DNA of 64,000 bases from TMED14 sp963925545 (GTDB lineage Bacteria > Bacteroidota > Bacteroidia > Flavobacteriales > Schleiferiaceae), in contig CAWUSA010000008.1 of NCBI GenBank assembly GCA_963925545.1, positions 1 through 64,000 on the forward strand. The letters are read 5' to 3'. Both the position numbers and the translations under genes were made by a program. Of the stretch, positions 51,249 through 59,275 are shown piece by piece; position 1 is the first letter of the stretch, and each line of letters opens with the position of its first letter. The notes under the pieces are model-generated. The model was not told the origin of the DNA. It was given only the letters and a program-made list of their open reading frames with translations, and searched no databases.

Positions 51249-51658
51249 GAATTCTCTGTATAAATAGATGCTTCGTTGTCAGCCATTACGCCACCTTCTT
51301 CCGTGTATTTTGATGGACACTTCATCAGGATTTCAATGGCCACAAACTGATCATCGCCAGCACGACCCTTGATTGTGATTTCTTCTGATCGTTCAAAGTC
51401 TTGAGGTTTTGGCTGATTGTACAAGACGGTGCTTGACTGCCCATCCTTGTCAATGGCGGTGAAGGTTAGCATGCTGGTTTGTGGATCAAAAGTGATGGGT
51501 GAGTCTAGGTCCAATTTTCCCACAACAGTGACTGTTTCAGGTGCTTGTTTTTGCGCCATGTCAAATGATGCGTAGGTACTTGCGTCTTGGATGGTGCTCA
51601 CGAGCACCCCAATCAGCAGGGCAATGACAAGCAGGAGGATGATACTGCTTCGTTTCAT
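51245..51658 (-). CDS. ccmE: Heme chaperone CcmE, CxxxY variant
   Basis: 137 residues. An N-terminal membrane anchor (about 5-21) is followed by a small OB-fold barrel. The heme-attachment motif reads ILMKCPSKY: Cys114 replaces the His of the HxxxY form and Tyr118 is kept. CxxxY CcmE proteins are known from archaea and some bacteria lacking CcmH (the so-called system I* arrangement), where heme is bound through Cys. The C-terminal tail is acidic. Encoded between ccmD and ccmF with overlaps on both sides. Confidence 0.92.
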   Translation of the reverse strand: MKRSSIILLLVIALLIGVLVSTIQDASTYASFDMAQKQAPETVTVVGKLDLDSPITFDPQTSMLTFTAIDKDGQSSTVLYNQPKPQDFERSEEITIKGRAGDDQFVAIEILMKCPSKYTEEGGVMADNEASIYTENS

Positions 51659-51864
51659 GACGCTTGGTCTTGTGATGGTTTGGTCACGCCTGCTTCAATG
51701 CGAGAAATCTTGCGGTCTAAATGAATGAGGTAGGCAGAAATGCCAATGAAGATGATGGCAATGATGGCCACAACAACATAGATTTTTCCGTCGGCACGAA
51801 AGTTGTCTGCCATGTCAATGGGTGGGCCAGCTTGAAGGAATGCAGTCAAAAGGGTATTCATCAT
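51655..51864 (-). CDS. ccmD: CcmD-like small membrane protein
   Basis: 69 residues. A short N-terminal segment, then PPIDMADNFRADGKIYVVVA leading into one membrane helix (about 28-47) and a basic cytosolic helix IHLDRKISRIE. Position between ccmC and ccmE and this layout identify it as the CcmD analogue that helps release holo-CcmE. The start overlaps ccmC (ATGA); a second ATG follows directly. Confidence 0.85.
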   Translation of the reverse strand: MMNTLLTAFLQAGPPIDMADNFRADGKIYVVVAIIAIIFIGISAYLIHLDRKISRIEAGVTKPSQDQAS

Positions 51865-52508
51865 GGGTGGTTTGTAAGGCCGGCAATGCGTCGGCGGAGT
51901 TCAGTGATCCAGAATCCAATCAAGATCCAGCCAAAAACGGCAGGGTAAAAGACCATGCGCATGTTGCTGTCAAGGTCATAATTGCTGAAGGCAGGGTTAC
52001 CGCCATTACCAGGGTGCAAGGAGTCTGTCAATCGCGGAAGCACCCCGATGAAGACAACCATTAACACAAAGGAAAAGATGTTGTACACAGCAGCCAATGT
52101 GGCGCGTTTCTTTGCGTCGTCAACGCTGTTTCGAAGCACGAAGTAGGCGGCATAAATAAGCATGGACACCGCTGTGCCATTAAGTTTAGGGTCATTGGTC
52201 CAAAAGGCTCCCCAGGTGAATTTTGCCCACACCATGCCAGTCAACAGACCCAGTGCAGCAAAAAGCATGGCCACTTGCGCGTGCTGTGATGCCCTGCTGT
52301 CATGCACCAAGTCTCCGCTACTTAGGTGTTTGATAGAGTGCACCAATGAACCGCCCAGCAGGGCTATCATGGTGAACCACATGGGCACATGGTAGTAGAG
52401 ATTCCTGATGGTCTCATTCAGTACGGGTAGACGAGGAGCCTCCGTTAAAAGGCCGGCAACGATGCTGTAACCCAGCAGCGCTAATCCTATGATTTTCCAC
52501 GGTTTCAT
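51861..52508 (-). CDS. ccmC: Cytochrome c maturation heme-handling protein CcmC
   Basis: 215 residues with six membrane helices. The WWD-domain loop is FTWGAFWTNDPKLNGTAVSM, a variant with Asn where many CcmC have Trp in the last WD pair. Flanking His residues (YYHVPMWF and LVHSIKH) could bind heme. CcmC loads heme onto CcmE. I chose ATG at 52508, which overlaps the ccmB stop as TAATG; the longer in-frame start is TTG. Confidence 0.94.
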   Translation of the reverse strand: MKPWKIIGLALLGYSIVAGLLTEAPRLPVLNETIRNLYYHVPMWFTMIALLGGSLVHSIKHLSSGDLVHDSRASQHAQVAMLFAALGLLTGMVWAKFTWGAFWTNDPKLNGTAVSMLIYAAYFVLRNSVDDAKKRATLAAVYNIFSFVLMVVFIGVLPRLTDSLHPGNGGNPAFSNYDLDSNMRMVFYPAVFGWILIGFWITELRRRIAGLTNHP

Positions 52509-53167
52509 TAAGCTTTCCAAAGGTAAGGGAACAATAGGCCGCTCAGGGCCAGAGGGATGCCTGCCATGCCCGCCTCAGCAAGCCACGGTCCAGTTAGTTC
52601 ATGGGTTTCAACACCTAAGGTTGCCAGCTTTGTGGCGCGACCTGCAATCATCAAGGTTGGCAAGAGAAGTGGTAGACTTAAAATAGCCAACAGGCCACCC
52701 TTTGCTTGGGTTTTGGACGCAATGGCTGCGGTGAAGCAAAGGGTCGTCGACAACCCAATGGTGCCAAGGGCAACAGAGAGGTAAATAGCTAAAATATGCC
52801 CATCGCTAGGCCAACCAATCCAGAGACCGAACAAGAGAAATGCGACAGAGACAAACAATAAGCTGTTCAGTGCACTGGCGATGCTTTTACCGACCATAAT
52901 TTCCATCGGGGTCACCAGCTGGTTGATGTAATTCCAATTGGCTGGGGAGAGATCGAAGGTTCTGCTGGCGGATTGCAAAGTGACAAAGCTGATGACGACC
53001 CACAGAAGGGCTGTCCAAACCCCGGGTGATGTGGATTGCGTGAGCATATTCACCAAATAAGCAGTCATGGTAGCGAATAAGACGGAATTAAACCACTGTC
53101 CGGAACGCGCGTAATCTGCATACCAATCCCAGGTCAAGAGGGTGTATAATGCTTTGCGTCTTAACAT
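52508..53167 (-). CDS. ccmB: Heme exporter subunit CcmB
   Basis: 219 residues with six membrane helices. FDLSPANWNYINQLVTPMEI and the GTIGLSTTLCFTAAIASKTQ region match CcmB, the membrane part of the CcmAB ABC unit that releases holo-CcmE from CcmC. The ATPase CcmA is not beside it. First gene of the overlapping ccm run; ATG lies four bases after a perfect TAAATTTG, so the operon probably begins with a leaderless message. Confidence 0.92.
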   Translation of the reverse strand: MLRRKALYTLLTWDWYADYARSGQWFNSVLFATMTAYLVNMLTQSTSPGVWTALLWVVISFVTLQSASRTFDLSPANWNYINQLVTPMEIMVGKSIASALNSLLFVSVAFLLFGLWIGWPSDGHILAIYLSVALGTIGLSTTLCFTAAIASKTQAKGGLLAILSLPLLLPTLMIAGRATKLATLGVETHELTGPWLAEAGMAGIPLALSGLLFPYLWKA

Positions 53168-53171
53168 GGCA

Positions 53172-53179
53172 CAAATTTA
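53172..53179 (-). promoter_or_regulatory. -7 element for the ccm operon, leaderless
   Basis: TAAATTTG on the minus strand is a perfect TAnnTTTG, ending four bases (TGCC) before the ccmB ATG. Confidence 0.6.
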
Positions 53180-53252
53180 CGTGTTTCAACCCAACGGAAT
53201 ATTAACAGGGTCAGGGATTTTAGTAATTAATGGATATCCCTTATTTAGGCGT

Positions 53253-53260
53253 TAAATTTG
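53253..53260 (+). promoter_or_regulatory. -7 element for the gpx-bshB1 unit, leaderless
   Basis: TAAATTTG, a perfect TAnnTTTG, ends five bases (CCAAT) before the ATG at 53266. It decides that start against the in-frame ATG at 53230. Confidence 0.6.
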
Positions 53261-53265
53261 CCAAT

Positions 53266-53838
53266 ATGAATTCCAAACCACTTCTCCTCATGGGACTGTT
53301 TAGCATGTTGATGAGCTGTAACACCACCATAGCTCAACCCGTTCAGCCACCCGTAGATTTTTATTCCCTCAGTGCCATGACCATTGATGGCCAGATGATG
53401 GATTTTTCTATCCTTAGAGGCAAGCGTGTCCTGATTGTGAATACCGCTTCAAAATGTGGGTTTACACCTCAGTACCGCGAGTTGCAAACCTTGTGGGAAA
53501 ATGCACAGGATAAGAACTTTGTGATACTGGGCTTTCCCTGCAATCAGTTTGGCAATCAGGAGGCGGGTGATGATCAGTCCATTGCCGATTTCTGCGAAAA
53601 AAATTACGGCGTCACCTTTCAAATGATGGCTAAGGTAAAAGTGAAGGGGGATAAGCAACACCCCGTCTATACCTGGTTGACCAGTCAATCAGAAAATGGC
53701 GCCAAATCCAGCCAAGTCCTTTGGAATTTCCACAAATTCCTTGTCGATGATCAAGGGCGTTGGTTGGGCAATTATGGCAGCAAAACATCCCCATTGGATG
53801 TAGATTTGACCAGCTTTGCCTATGAAGACGGGCATTGA
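53266..53838 (+). CDS. Glutathione peroxidase family thiol peroxidase, exported
   Basis: 190 residues. The signal peptide contains LMSCNTT, possibly a lipobox (Cys18). The thioredoxin-fold core has the peroxidatic Cys64 in NTASKCGFTPQY, Gln in GFPCNQFGNQEAG and Trp in WNFHKFLVD; Cys replaces selenocysteine. Such enzymes usually use thioredoxin as reductant. The last codons overlap the start of bshB1, linking it to bacillithiol metabolism (inference). A longer frame from 53230 was rejected because the -7 element falls inside it. Confidence 0.92.
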   Translation: MNSKPLLLMGLFSMLMSCNTTIAQPVQPPVDFYSLSAMTIDGQMMDFSILRGKRVLIVNTASKCGFTPQYRELQTLWENAQDKNFVILGFPCNQFGNQEAGDDQSIADFCEKNYGVTFQMMAKVKVKGDKQHPVYTWLTSQSENGAKSSQVLWNFHKFLVDDQGRWLGNYGSKTSPLDVDLTSFAYEDGH

Positions 53839-54544
53839 TATTCTCGCCATTGGGGCGCACCCAGACGACATTGAGCTAAGCTGTGGGGGAACCTTGGCAA
53901 AAGCCATCAGTCAGGGTAAATCCGTGGCTTTATTGGATCTCACACAAGGGGAGATGGGTACCCGAGGCACTGTAGCTATTCGGCAAAAGGAAGCCCAACG
54001 GGCTTTGAAAGCTTTGGGAGCAAAAGATCGATGGAATCTCAAGCTCAGAGATGGGCATCTCCTGAACGATGAGTCATCACAAATGCGCCTGATTGAAGTC
54101 ATTCGTTCCTGCCGGCCAAAGCTGGTTATTTGCAATGCGCCAACTGATCGACACCCTGACCATGGTCATGCATCTGCCTTGGTGGTGGAGGCTTGTTTCA
54201 AGGCTGGGTTTGCCAAGCTTCCTAGCCAAAAGGACGGCCAAGCGCAAGCACCCTTCCGTCCATCCCGCATCATGCACTACATCCAGTTTACCCAATTGAA
54301 TCCTGATGTGGTGGTTGATATCACAGGCTTTAATCAGGTGAAAATGGATGCCATCCTTGCGCATGCCTCACAGTTCTACGATCCGAATTCTAAGGAGCCT
54401 GAGACTTTGATTGCATCAAAAGGCTTTTTGGAGGCTGTTACACACCGAGATCGGGAGTGGGGACGGAGTATTGGGGTGCATTCCGCTGAAGGTTTCATTG
54501 CAGCAAGTCAGGTTGGCATCAATGCCATCACGGACTTGATTTGA
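53822..54544 (+). CDS. bshB1: Bacillithiol biosynthesis deacetylase BshB1
   Basis: 240 residues, LmbE/PIG-L deacetylase fold. Zinc ligands lie in GAHPDDIEL and HPDHGHAS, with the Asp base in AHPDD. The LTQGEMGTRGT and GVHSAEGF motifs fit BshB1 rather than MshB. It deacetylates GlcNAc-malate to GlcN-malate in bacillithiol synthesis, a known trait of Bacteroidota. ATG at 53822 lies inside the end of the peroxidase gene (17-base overlap). Confidence 0.93.
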   Translation: MKTGIDILAIGAHPDDIELSCGGTLAKAISQGKSVALLDLTQGEMGTRGTVAIRQKEAQRALKALGAKDRWNLKLRDGHLLNDESSQMRLIEVIRSCRPKLVICNAPTDRHPDHGHASALVVEACFKAGFAKLPSQKDGQAQAPFRPSRIMHYIQFTQLNPDVVVDITGFNQVKMDAILAHASQFYDPNSKEPETLIASKGFLEAVTHRDREWGRSIGVHSAEGFIAASQVGINAITDLI

Positions 54545-54548
54545 CCCC

Positions 54549-55619
54549 TTAGCTGATCTTCAGTTTGAGGCTTTGGTAGATGTCAAAGATTGCCTGTGCA
54601 ACGACATCAGACCTGAAGTTGGTTTGTGCAATGGGTGACTGGCCGGGTTTTGCCTGAGCCAAATGCTCAACCAAATCTTGGATATCATCACTGGACCCCT
54701 CTCTGAAAGTGACATGTGCAGGGTCGTACACCGTTTCGGGCCCCTGACATTGTGTTGCTATGACGCTTAGGCCACGCTCAAGCGCCTCCCCAATCACCAT
54801 GGCAAAGGTTTCTCTTTCGCTGTTGACCACCAAGATGTCATGCTGACACATGATTTCCTGCACTTGGTCAGGCGTCTTTCGACCACCGTGACTGATGCCT
54901 GAAGGATTGCGGGCAATGGCCTTGAGAAGGTCTGCGGCCAATGGTCCATCACCGATCAAGGTGAGTTGATCTTCTGCGTGTGCTTTTTGATGTTGTTGAA
55001 AGGCCGTAATCAAGTTTTCGATGCCTTTGATCTTCACCCAATCACCCACATGCAAAAATCGCCTGCCCTTGATCGCGTGTTCGCGATGGCATTGCGATGG
55101 GTCAATTACATTAGGTATCACCTTACAGGGGGCAAGGCGGGCAATGGCCGTTGCAAGTGGTTGGGAAACAGCCATGCGGGCATGGGCGAGTCGGATGGTC
55201 CATTTGGCGCCAGAAGGCACATCAGTAAGACCTTTACTAAGCCAATGCGATTGGTGCTCAGTGACGATGCGCTTGATGCGATGACCATGGGCCATGTGTA
55301 GCCTGAAGCTCAAGTAGGCAGTGTCACCAGCGGCGCCATGCATGTGAACGGCATCAGGTATGCCATTCTCAGCAATCCAGGCCAGGACCAGGCCTGATTT
55401 CTTTTCCCAATGTTGCCATCCAGCGGCGGCTTTGACGGATTGCACTTGGACGCCATGCCAAGTTGTATGCACATCCAAATCAGCGAACACGATGACTGAT
55501 TGCTTGATGTCCTGGTGGTCAGCCAGAGCTTTCACGTGTTTTTGGATGAAGCTTCCATGCTGAGGGTCACCAGCATGGGGCCACATCCTGACGATGTGAA
55601 GAATGCTTGTTTGATGCAT
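54549..55619 (-). CDS. Family 4 glycosyltransferase (GT-B)
   Basis: 356 residues. The C-terminal half carries the GT4 signature: FLHVGDWVKIKGIENLI, LTLIGDGPL, and the EX7E-like SERETFAMVIGEALERG. The N-terminal acceptor domain has a HIVRMWPHAGDPQHGSF start. It is not similar enough to BshA to claim a bacillithiol role despite the neighbouring bshB1. The donor sugar is unknown. The ATG at 55619 follows GTTCTTTG by four bases; the 14-residue longer frame was not used. Confidence 0.87.
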   Translation of the reverse strand: MHQTSILHIVRMWPHAGDPQHGSFIQKHVKALADHQDIKQSVIVFADLDVHTTWHGVQVQSVKAAAGWQHWEKKSGLVLAWIAENGIPDAVHMHGAAGDTAYLSFRLHMAHGHRIKRIVTEHQSHWLSKGLTDVPSGAKWTIRLAHARMAVSQPLATAIARLAPCKVIPNVIDPSQCHREHAIKGRRFLHVGDWVKIKGIENLITAFQQHQKAHAEDQLTLIGDGPLAADLLKAIARNPSGISHGGRKTPDQVQEIMCQHDILVVNSERETFAMVIGEALERGLSVIATQCQGPETVYDPAHVTFREGSSDDIQDLVEHLAQAKPGQSPIAQTNFRSDVVAQAIFDIYQSLKLKIS

Positions 55620-55686
55620 GTTGCAAAGAACGGAGATTTCTTCTTTGCAATATTCAATCACGTTGGAAATTCAAGAACTCCTTGCA

Positions 55687-55694
55687 TATCTTTG
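55687..55694 (+). promoter_or_regulatory. -7 element for tRNA-His
   Basis: TATCTTTG is a perfect TAnnTTTG, 12 bases before the tRNA. TTG at 55663-55665, with a 21-base spacer, is a possible -33 box. Confidence 0.5.
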
Positions 55695-55706
55695 CCGCCT
55701 TCAAAT

Positions 55707-55784
55707 GGTGGTTGTAGCTCAGTTGGTTAGAGCGCCTGGTTGTGGTCCAGGAGGTCGTGGGTTCGAGACCCATCTTCCACCCCA
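55707..55784 (+). tRNA. tRNA-His (anticodon GUG)
   Basis: The anticodon stem CCTGG/CCAGG encloses TTGTGGT with anticodon GTG (55742-55744). D and T arms pair normally, and the extra G(-1) at 55707 faces discriminator C at 55781, the histidine identity element. CCA is encoded. The acceptor strands GTGGTTG and CTTCCAC give two adjacent T-T mismatches (55712/55776 and 55713/55775), which is unusual. Otherwise the cloverleaf is complete. Confidence 0.93.
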
Positions 55785-55792
55785 GAGAATGG

Positions 55793-55820
55793 AAGCCCTG
55801 CAGCAATGCGGGGCTTTTTC
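55793..55820 (+). terminator. Intrinsic terminator of tRNA-His
   Basis: AGCCCTGC (55794-55801) pairs with GCGGGGCT (55808-55815, one G-T pair), followed by a T run. Confidence 0.85.
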
Positions 55821-55978
55821 ATTGCTCAATACCTCAAAGTCACCTTGCGCCATGCGCTAAATCCTGTTTTCTTTGCTCGCTGCTGTCAGTGACAGGCCCT
55901 AATCAATCGAAGAATCCTGGTTAATTGTGTTTTATGGAATAGGTTTCACGCGGATGGGCGAAGTCATCCTTGATTGCC

Positions 55979-55986
55979 TAGATTTG
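55979..55986 (+). promoter_or_regulatory. -7 element for fabH
   Basis: TAGATTTG is a perfect TAnnTTTG, 20 bases before the ATG at 56007. An in-frame TTG start at 55974 overlaps it and was rejected. Confidence 0.5.
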
Positions 55987-56006
55987 ATTACCTAAATTCC
56001 CATTGC

Positions 56007-57062
56007 ATGTTCTTCAGGAAAAACAAACCAGCCCCATCATCGACAGGGTACTCATCGTACATCTCTGGCGTGGGACATTTTGTGCCACCACGCGTTGTGA
56101 CCAATGATGATTTAACACAGTACATGGACACCAACGATGCGTGGATCCGCGAGCGAACGGGCATTGAGTCCCGTCACTGGGTTGAAGAAGGTGATGGTAA
56201 TACCACGTCAACCATGGGCGCTGCAGCGGCAAAAATAGCCATGGAGCGGGCAGGGGTAGGTCCTAAGGATATTGACCATGTGATCTTTGCGACCCTGAGT
56301 CCGGATTACTACTTTCCTGGCTGTGGTGTTCAGGTTCAAGAGATACTTGGTCTAGACACGGTGGGCGCATTGGACGTTCGCAACCAGTGCTCAGGCTTTG
56401 TGTATGCCGTGAGTGTGGCAGATCAATTCATCAAGACGGGCATGTACAAAAACATCCTTGTCATTGGTTCAGAGCTTCAGTCTGGTGGCCTTAATCTCAG
56501 CACAGAAGGGCGTGGCACAGCAATCATCTTTGGTGATGGTGCGGGCGCGATAATCTTGTCCCGATCGGACAATCCAGAGGAAAGCGCCATCATGAGCAGT
56601 CATTTGCATTCCCAAGGTAAGCACGCCTTGGAGCTGGCAGTGGAACTTCCAAGTTCTTTGTATCCTTTGTCTAAAATCCTTGAAACACTGAATCAAGGGG
56701 AGGTGCCAACAGGGATTTACCCCCACATGAATGGCAACTTTGTCTTTCGCAATGCGGTGATTCGCTTTGGTGAAGTCATCAAAGAAACCTTGAAGGCGCA
56801 CAACCTCTCTGCATCAGATTTGGATTTATTCATCCCCCATCAGGCCAATTTGCGGATTTCACAATTCATTCAAAAACGCATGAAATTATCTGACAATCAG
56901 GTATTTAACAATATTCAATCTAAGGGCAATACCACGGCGGCATCCATTCCTATCGCCTTGAGTGAGGCCTGGGAGCAGGGAAAATTGAAGCGAGGAGATA
57001 AGGTGCTGTTGGCAGCCTTTGGCTCAGGATTCACCTGGGGTTCTGTCATCATGCGTTGGTGA
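56007..57062 (+). CDS. fabH: 3-oxoacyl-[acyl-carrier-protein] synthase III (FabH-like)
   Basis: 351 residues. KAS III condenses acetyl-CoA with malonyl-ACP to start fatty acid synthesis. The catalytic Cys lies in NQCSGF (about Cys128), His in FIPHQANLRI and Asn in SKGNTTAASIPIAL. The N-terminus has about 15 extra polar residues before YISGVGHFVPPRVVTNDDL. Many Bacteroidota have several KAS III paralogues, so this could be a specialised one, for example for branched primers or long-chain products. It stands alone between tRNA-His and the LysM gene. Confidence 0.88.
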   Translation: MFFRKNKPAPSSTGYSSYISGVGHFVPPRVVTNDDLTQYMDTNDAWIRERTGIESRHWVEEGDGNTTSTMGAAAAKIAMERAGVGPKDIDHVIFATLSPDYYFPGCGVQVQEILGLDTVGALDVRNQCSGFVYAVSVADQFIKTGMYKNILVIGSELQSGGLNLSTEGRGTAIIFGDGAGAIILSRSDNPEESAIMSSHLHSQGKHALELAVELPSSLYPLSKILETLNQGEVPTGIYPHMNGNFVFRNAVIRFGEVIKETLKAHNLSASDLDLFIPHQANLRISQFIQKRMKLSDNQVFNNIQSKGNTTAASIPIALSEAWEQGKLKRGDKVLLAAFGSGFTWGSVIMRW

Positions 57063-57116
57063 ACAACACTGTGCATAAATCCTGAATGGACGGCACAAAG
57101 GCTTCATGCATCAGCT

Positions 57117-57124
57117 TATTTTTG
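57117..57124 (+). promoter_or_regulatory. -7 element for the LysM-SGNH-SGNH-MBOAT operon, leaderless
   Basis: TATTTTTG is a perfect TAnnTTTG and ends exactly four bases (AATA) before the LysM gene ATG. Confidence 0.6.
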
Positions 57125-57128
57125 AATA

Positions 57129-57806
57129 ATGCCACGCTTGAAGCTGTTTTTGCTGTTTTTGCTGACGATTGCCCTTGATGGGCCATTGGGTGCCCTTGAC
57201 GGGGTGCCCTTGAATAGGCTGAGTCTAGACATGGAGGCAAGCATTGATGTGTTTGAAAAGCAGGCAGCGTCAGCGCCAATTTACTTGGATACCCGTGCAT
57301 TGCAAACCATGCGATCCTACTTGATTCACGACGATGTGCCACGGCACTCAATTTATGGTTTACACACGGCGTCATTGATGCGCTATGCAGGCATTGTTGA
57401 TGCCGATTCGAGCACCTGTTTTGCGGTAGCTCAGACCCTTTGGTCGGATTACTATTGTGAATTCAAGGATTCCTTGGCCGCTAACATGGCTTTTTTGCAT
57501 TCCCCAACCCATGTCCGACGTGAAGGCCTCATCACAGCAAAGGCATGGAATGCCATCAAGGAGGAGGCTTTGATGGTTGCAGGGATGGACGCGCACAACC
57601 GCAATGATGGAGCGGATGAATCACAAGCCTCCGTGGCAGTGGATTTAGCTGATATCCCTTTGTTTGTGTCCTATGTGGTGAAAACAGGTGATAGCCTGTG
57701 GAAGATACAGCGCCACTTCCCTCACATGCACTTGGATGCATTGATACAGGCGAACCATGGTAAGGAAACCATCTACCCTGGTCAAGTCTTGATGATTCCT
57801 TTATGA
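57129..57806 (+). CDS. Exported LysM-domain protein
   Basis: 225 residues. Signal peptide about 1-22 (LKLFLLFLLTIALDG). A helical middle region (about 30-160) matches nothing I know; it includes Cys residues at STCFAVAQ and DYYCEFKD. The C-terminus is one LysM repeat (YVVKTGDSLWKIQRHFP to IYPGQVLMIPL), which binds GlcNAc-containing glycans such as peptidoglycan. It heads a tight operon with two SGNH proteins and an MBOAT transferase, so it may position O-acylation at the cell wall (inference). ATGA overlap with the next gene. Confidence 0.85.
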   Translation: MPRLKLFLLFLLTIALDGPLGALDGVPLNRLSLDMEASIDVFEKQAASAPIYLDTRALQTMRSYLIHDDVPRHSIYGLHTASLMRYAGIVDADSSTCFAVAQTLWSDYYCEFKDSLAANMAFLHSPTHVRREGLITAKAWNAIKEEALMVAGMDAHNRNDGADESQASVAVDLADIPLFVSYVVKTGDSLWKIQRHFPHMHLDALIQANHGKETIYPGQVLMIPL

Positions 57807-59275
57807 AAAATAATGCAAACCTTCCCGGTGGGTCGGCAGCTGCATTTATTGCGACCCTGCTCCTGGCTTTTGGCTTGATTTCCTATGTGAATCCCCAATC
57901 GAGTTATGTGTTGTTTGGCAATGTGGTTTTTCATGTGCCTCAGTGGGACCCATTGGGTGAGCGCAGTGGCAGTGATGCAGTAGACGCCATGGTCATTGAA
58001 GCCATTGCAGTGATGGATACCAATGTGGTTCTGGATGTGAAAGAGCCATTGGCACCCTTCAAATCAACACCCCTTGTTGAGCAATCCCCCAATTTGCCCG
58101 TGGTTAAACTGCCTGCGCCCGGTCCCGGTCAATTGCTGTTCAAAGAGTCGTCATCTGGATGGGTCAAGTTTGCGGCAGCCTTGCATCGAGTGAAGCCACA
58201 AGGTGATCCCCTGCGGATCATCCATTATGGGGATTCGCAAATTGAAGGGGACCGCATGACAGGTTTGCTGCGCAGTTATTTCCAAAGCCGCTACGGTGGA
58301 ACGGGTCCAGGTATGCAGCCCCTAGCGCCCTTTGTGCCCCATGCGGCAGTGAAGCATGAGACAGTTGGAACGTGGCATCGCTATGTAAGTTTTGGCCGCA
58401 GGGATCAACGGTTGACATCGGGCAAGTATGGCAGCCGAGGGGTTGCGCACACCTACATGCATGACAGCAGCCGGAAAGAGGGCTTTGATGCCGTGGCGCA
58501 TTTTCAATCCAGGGGTTGGGGCAGCCGGTCCTTTCGCAGTTACCGCCGAGTGACCTTGTCACATGGGCCCATCACTGAACCCTTTGAGTTGTCGGTGTTT
58601 AGCCATGACAGCCTGTGGCAGTCAGGTTTCATGGAGCCAGGTCCAGCTGGTCACATCGTTTTGGAGTCAAAACAACCCATTTCAAATGTATCATTGGCAT
58701 TCAAAGGACCTAGCCCGGTATTGAACCATGTGAGTCTGGATGGCATGGGTGGCGTGGCAGTTGACAATGTAGCCATGCGCGGATCGTCTGGCTACACGTT
58801 CACGTTCATGGATGAGGCGCACTTTGGTAACAGCTTGAAGGCTAGCAATGTGGGCTTGATCATCTTGCAGTTCGGGGGCAACAGCATCCCATACATTGAT
58901 TCTGAGGCAAAGGCCAAGACCTATGGTCGAAAAATTCAACGGCAAATCCAACTCTTCAAGCGCTTGTTGCCAGAAGCAGACATCTTGTTGGTTGGCCCCA
59001 GCGACATGGCAAACAAGGAGGGGTTGGCCTGGGTGAGTTACCCCTTTGTGGCCTCTGTCAGGGATGCAATGCAAGGGGCAGCCATGGCTGAAGGTATTGC
59101 CTATTTTGACATGCTAGAGCTGATGGGGGGTGTTGGCAGCATGTCCATATGGGCAACAATGAAGCCACCGTTGGCGGGGCCAGACCACATCCACTTTACC
59201 TCAGCTGGCGCTCGGTTGGTAGGCAAAGCCTTGGTGAAGGCTATTGACAATGAATTGGCACGCCATGCGCATTGA
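57803..59275 (+). CDS. Membrane-anchored SGNH/GDSL-family protein, intact catalytic residues
   Basis: 490 residues. One N-terminal membrane helix (about 13-30), a linker, then an SGNH domain. Block I is HYGDSQIEGD with nucleophile Ser145. A beta-rich insertion spans about 160-330. Block III is QFGGNS with Asn360, and block V GPDHIHFTSAG has Asp461 and His464. All four catalytic positions are therefore present. SGNH proteins paired with MBOAT acyltransferases (for example PatB with PatA, AlgX/AlgJ with AlgI) move acetyl groups onto glycans in the periplasm. Coupled to the LysM gene by ATGA. Confidence 0.85.
   Translation: MKNNANLPGGSAAAFIATLLLAFGLISYVNPQSSYVLFGNVVFHVPQWDPLGERSGSDAVDAMVIEAIAVMDTNVVLDVKEPLAPFKSTPLVEQSPNLPVVKLPAPGPGQLLFKESSSGWVKFAAALHRVKPQGDPLRIIHYGDSQIEGDRMTGLLRSYFQSRYGGTGPGMQPLAPFVPHAAVKHETVGTWHRYVSFGRRDQRLTSGKYGSRGVAHTYMHDSSRKEGFDAVAHFQSRGWGSRSFRSYRRVTLSHGPITEPFELSVFSHDSLWQSGFMEPGPAGHIVLESKQPISNVSLAFKGPSPVLNHVSLDGMGGVAVDNVAMRGSSGYTFTFMDEAHFGNSLKASNVGLIILQFGGNSIPYIDSEAKAKTYGRKIQRQIQLFKRLLPEADILLVGPSDMANKEGLAWVSYPFVASVRDAMQGAAMAEGIAYFDMLELMGGVGSMSIWATMKPPLAGPDHIHFTSAGARLVGKALVKAIDNELARHAH

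Noticed and set aside
54549..55619. GT4 enzyme as BshA next to bshB1
   Set aside because: The N-terminal domain lacks the BshA-like start and the gene is on the opposite strand; a general GT4 call is safer.
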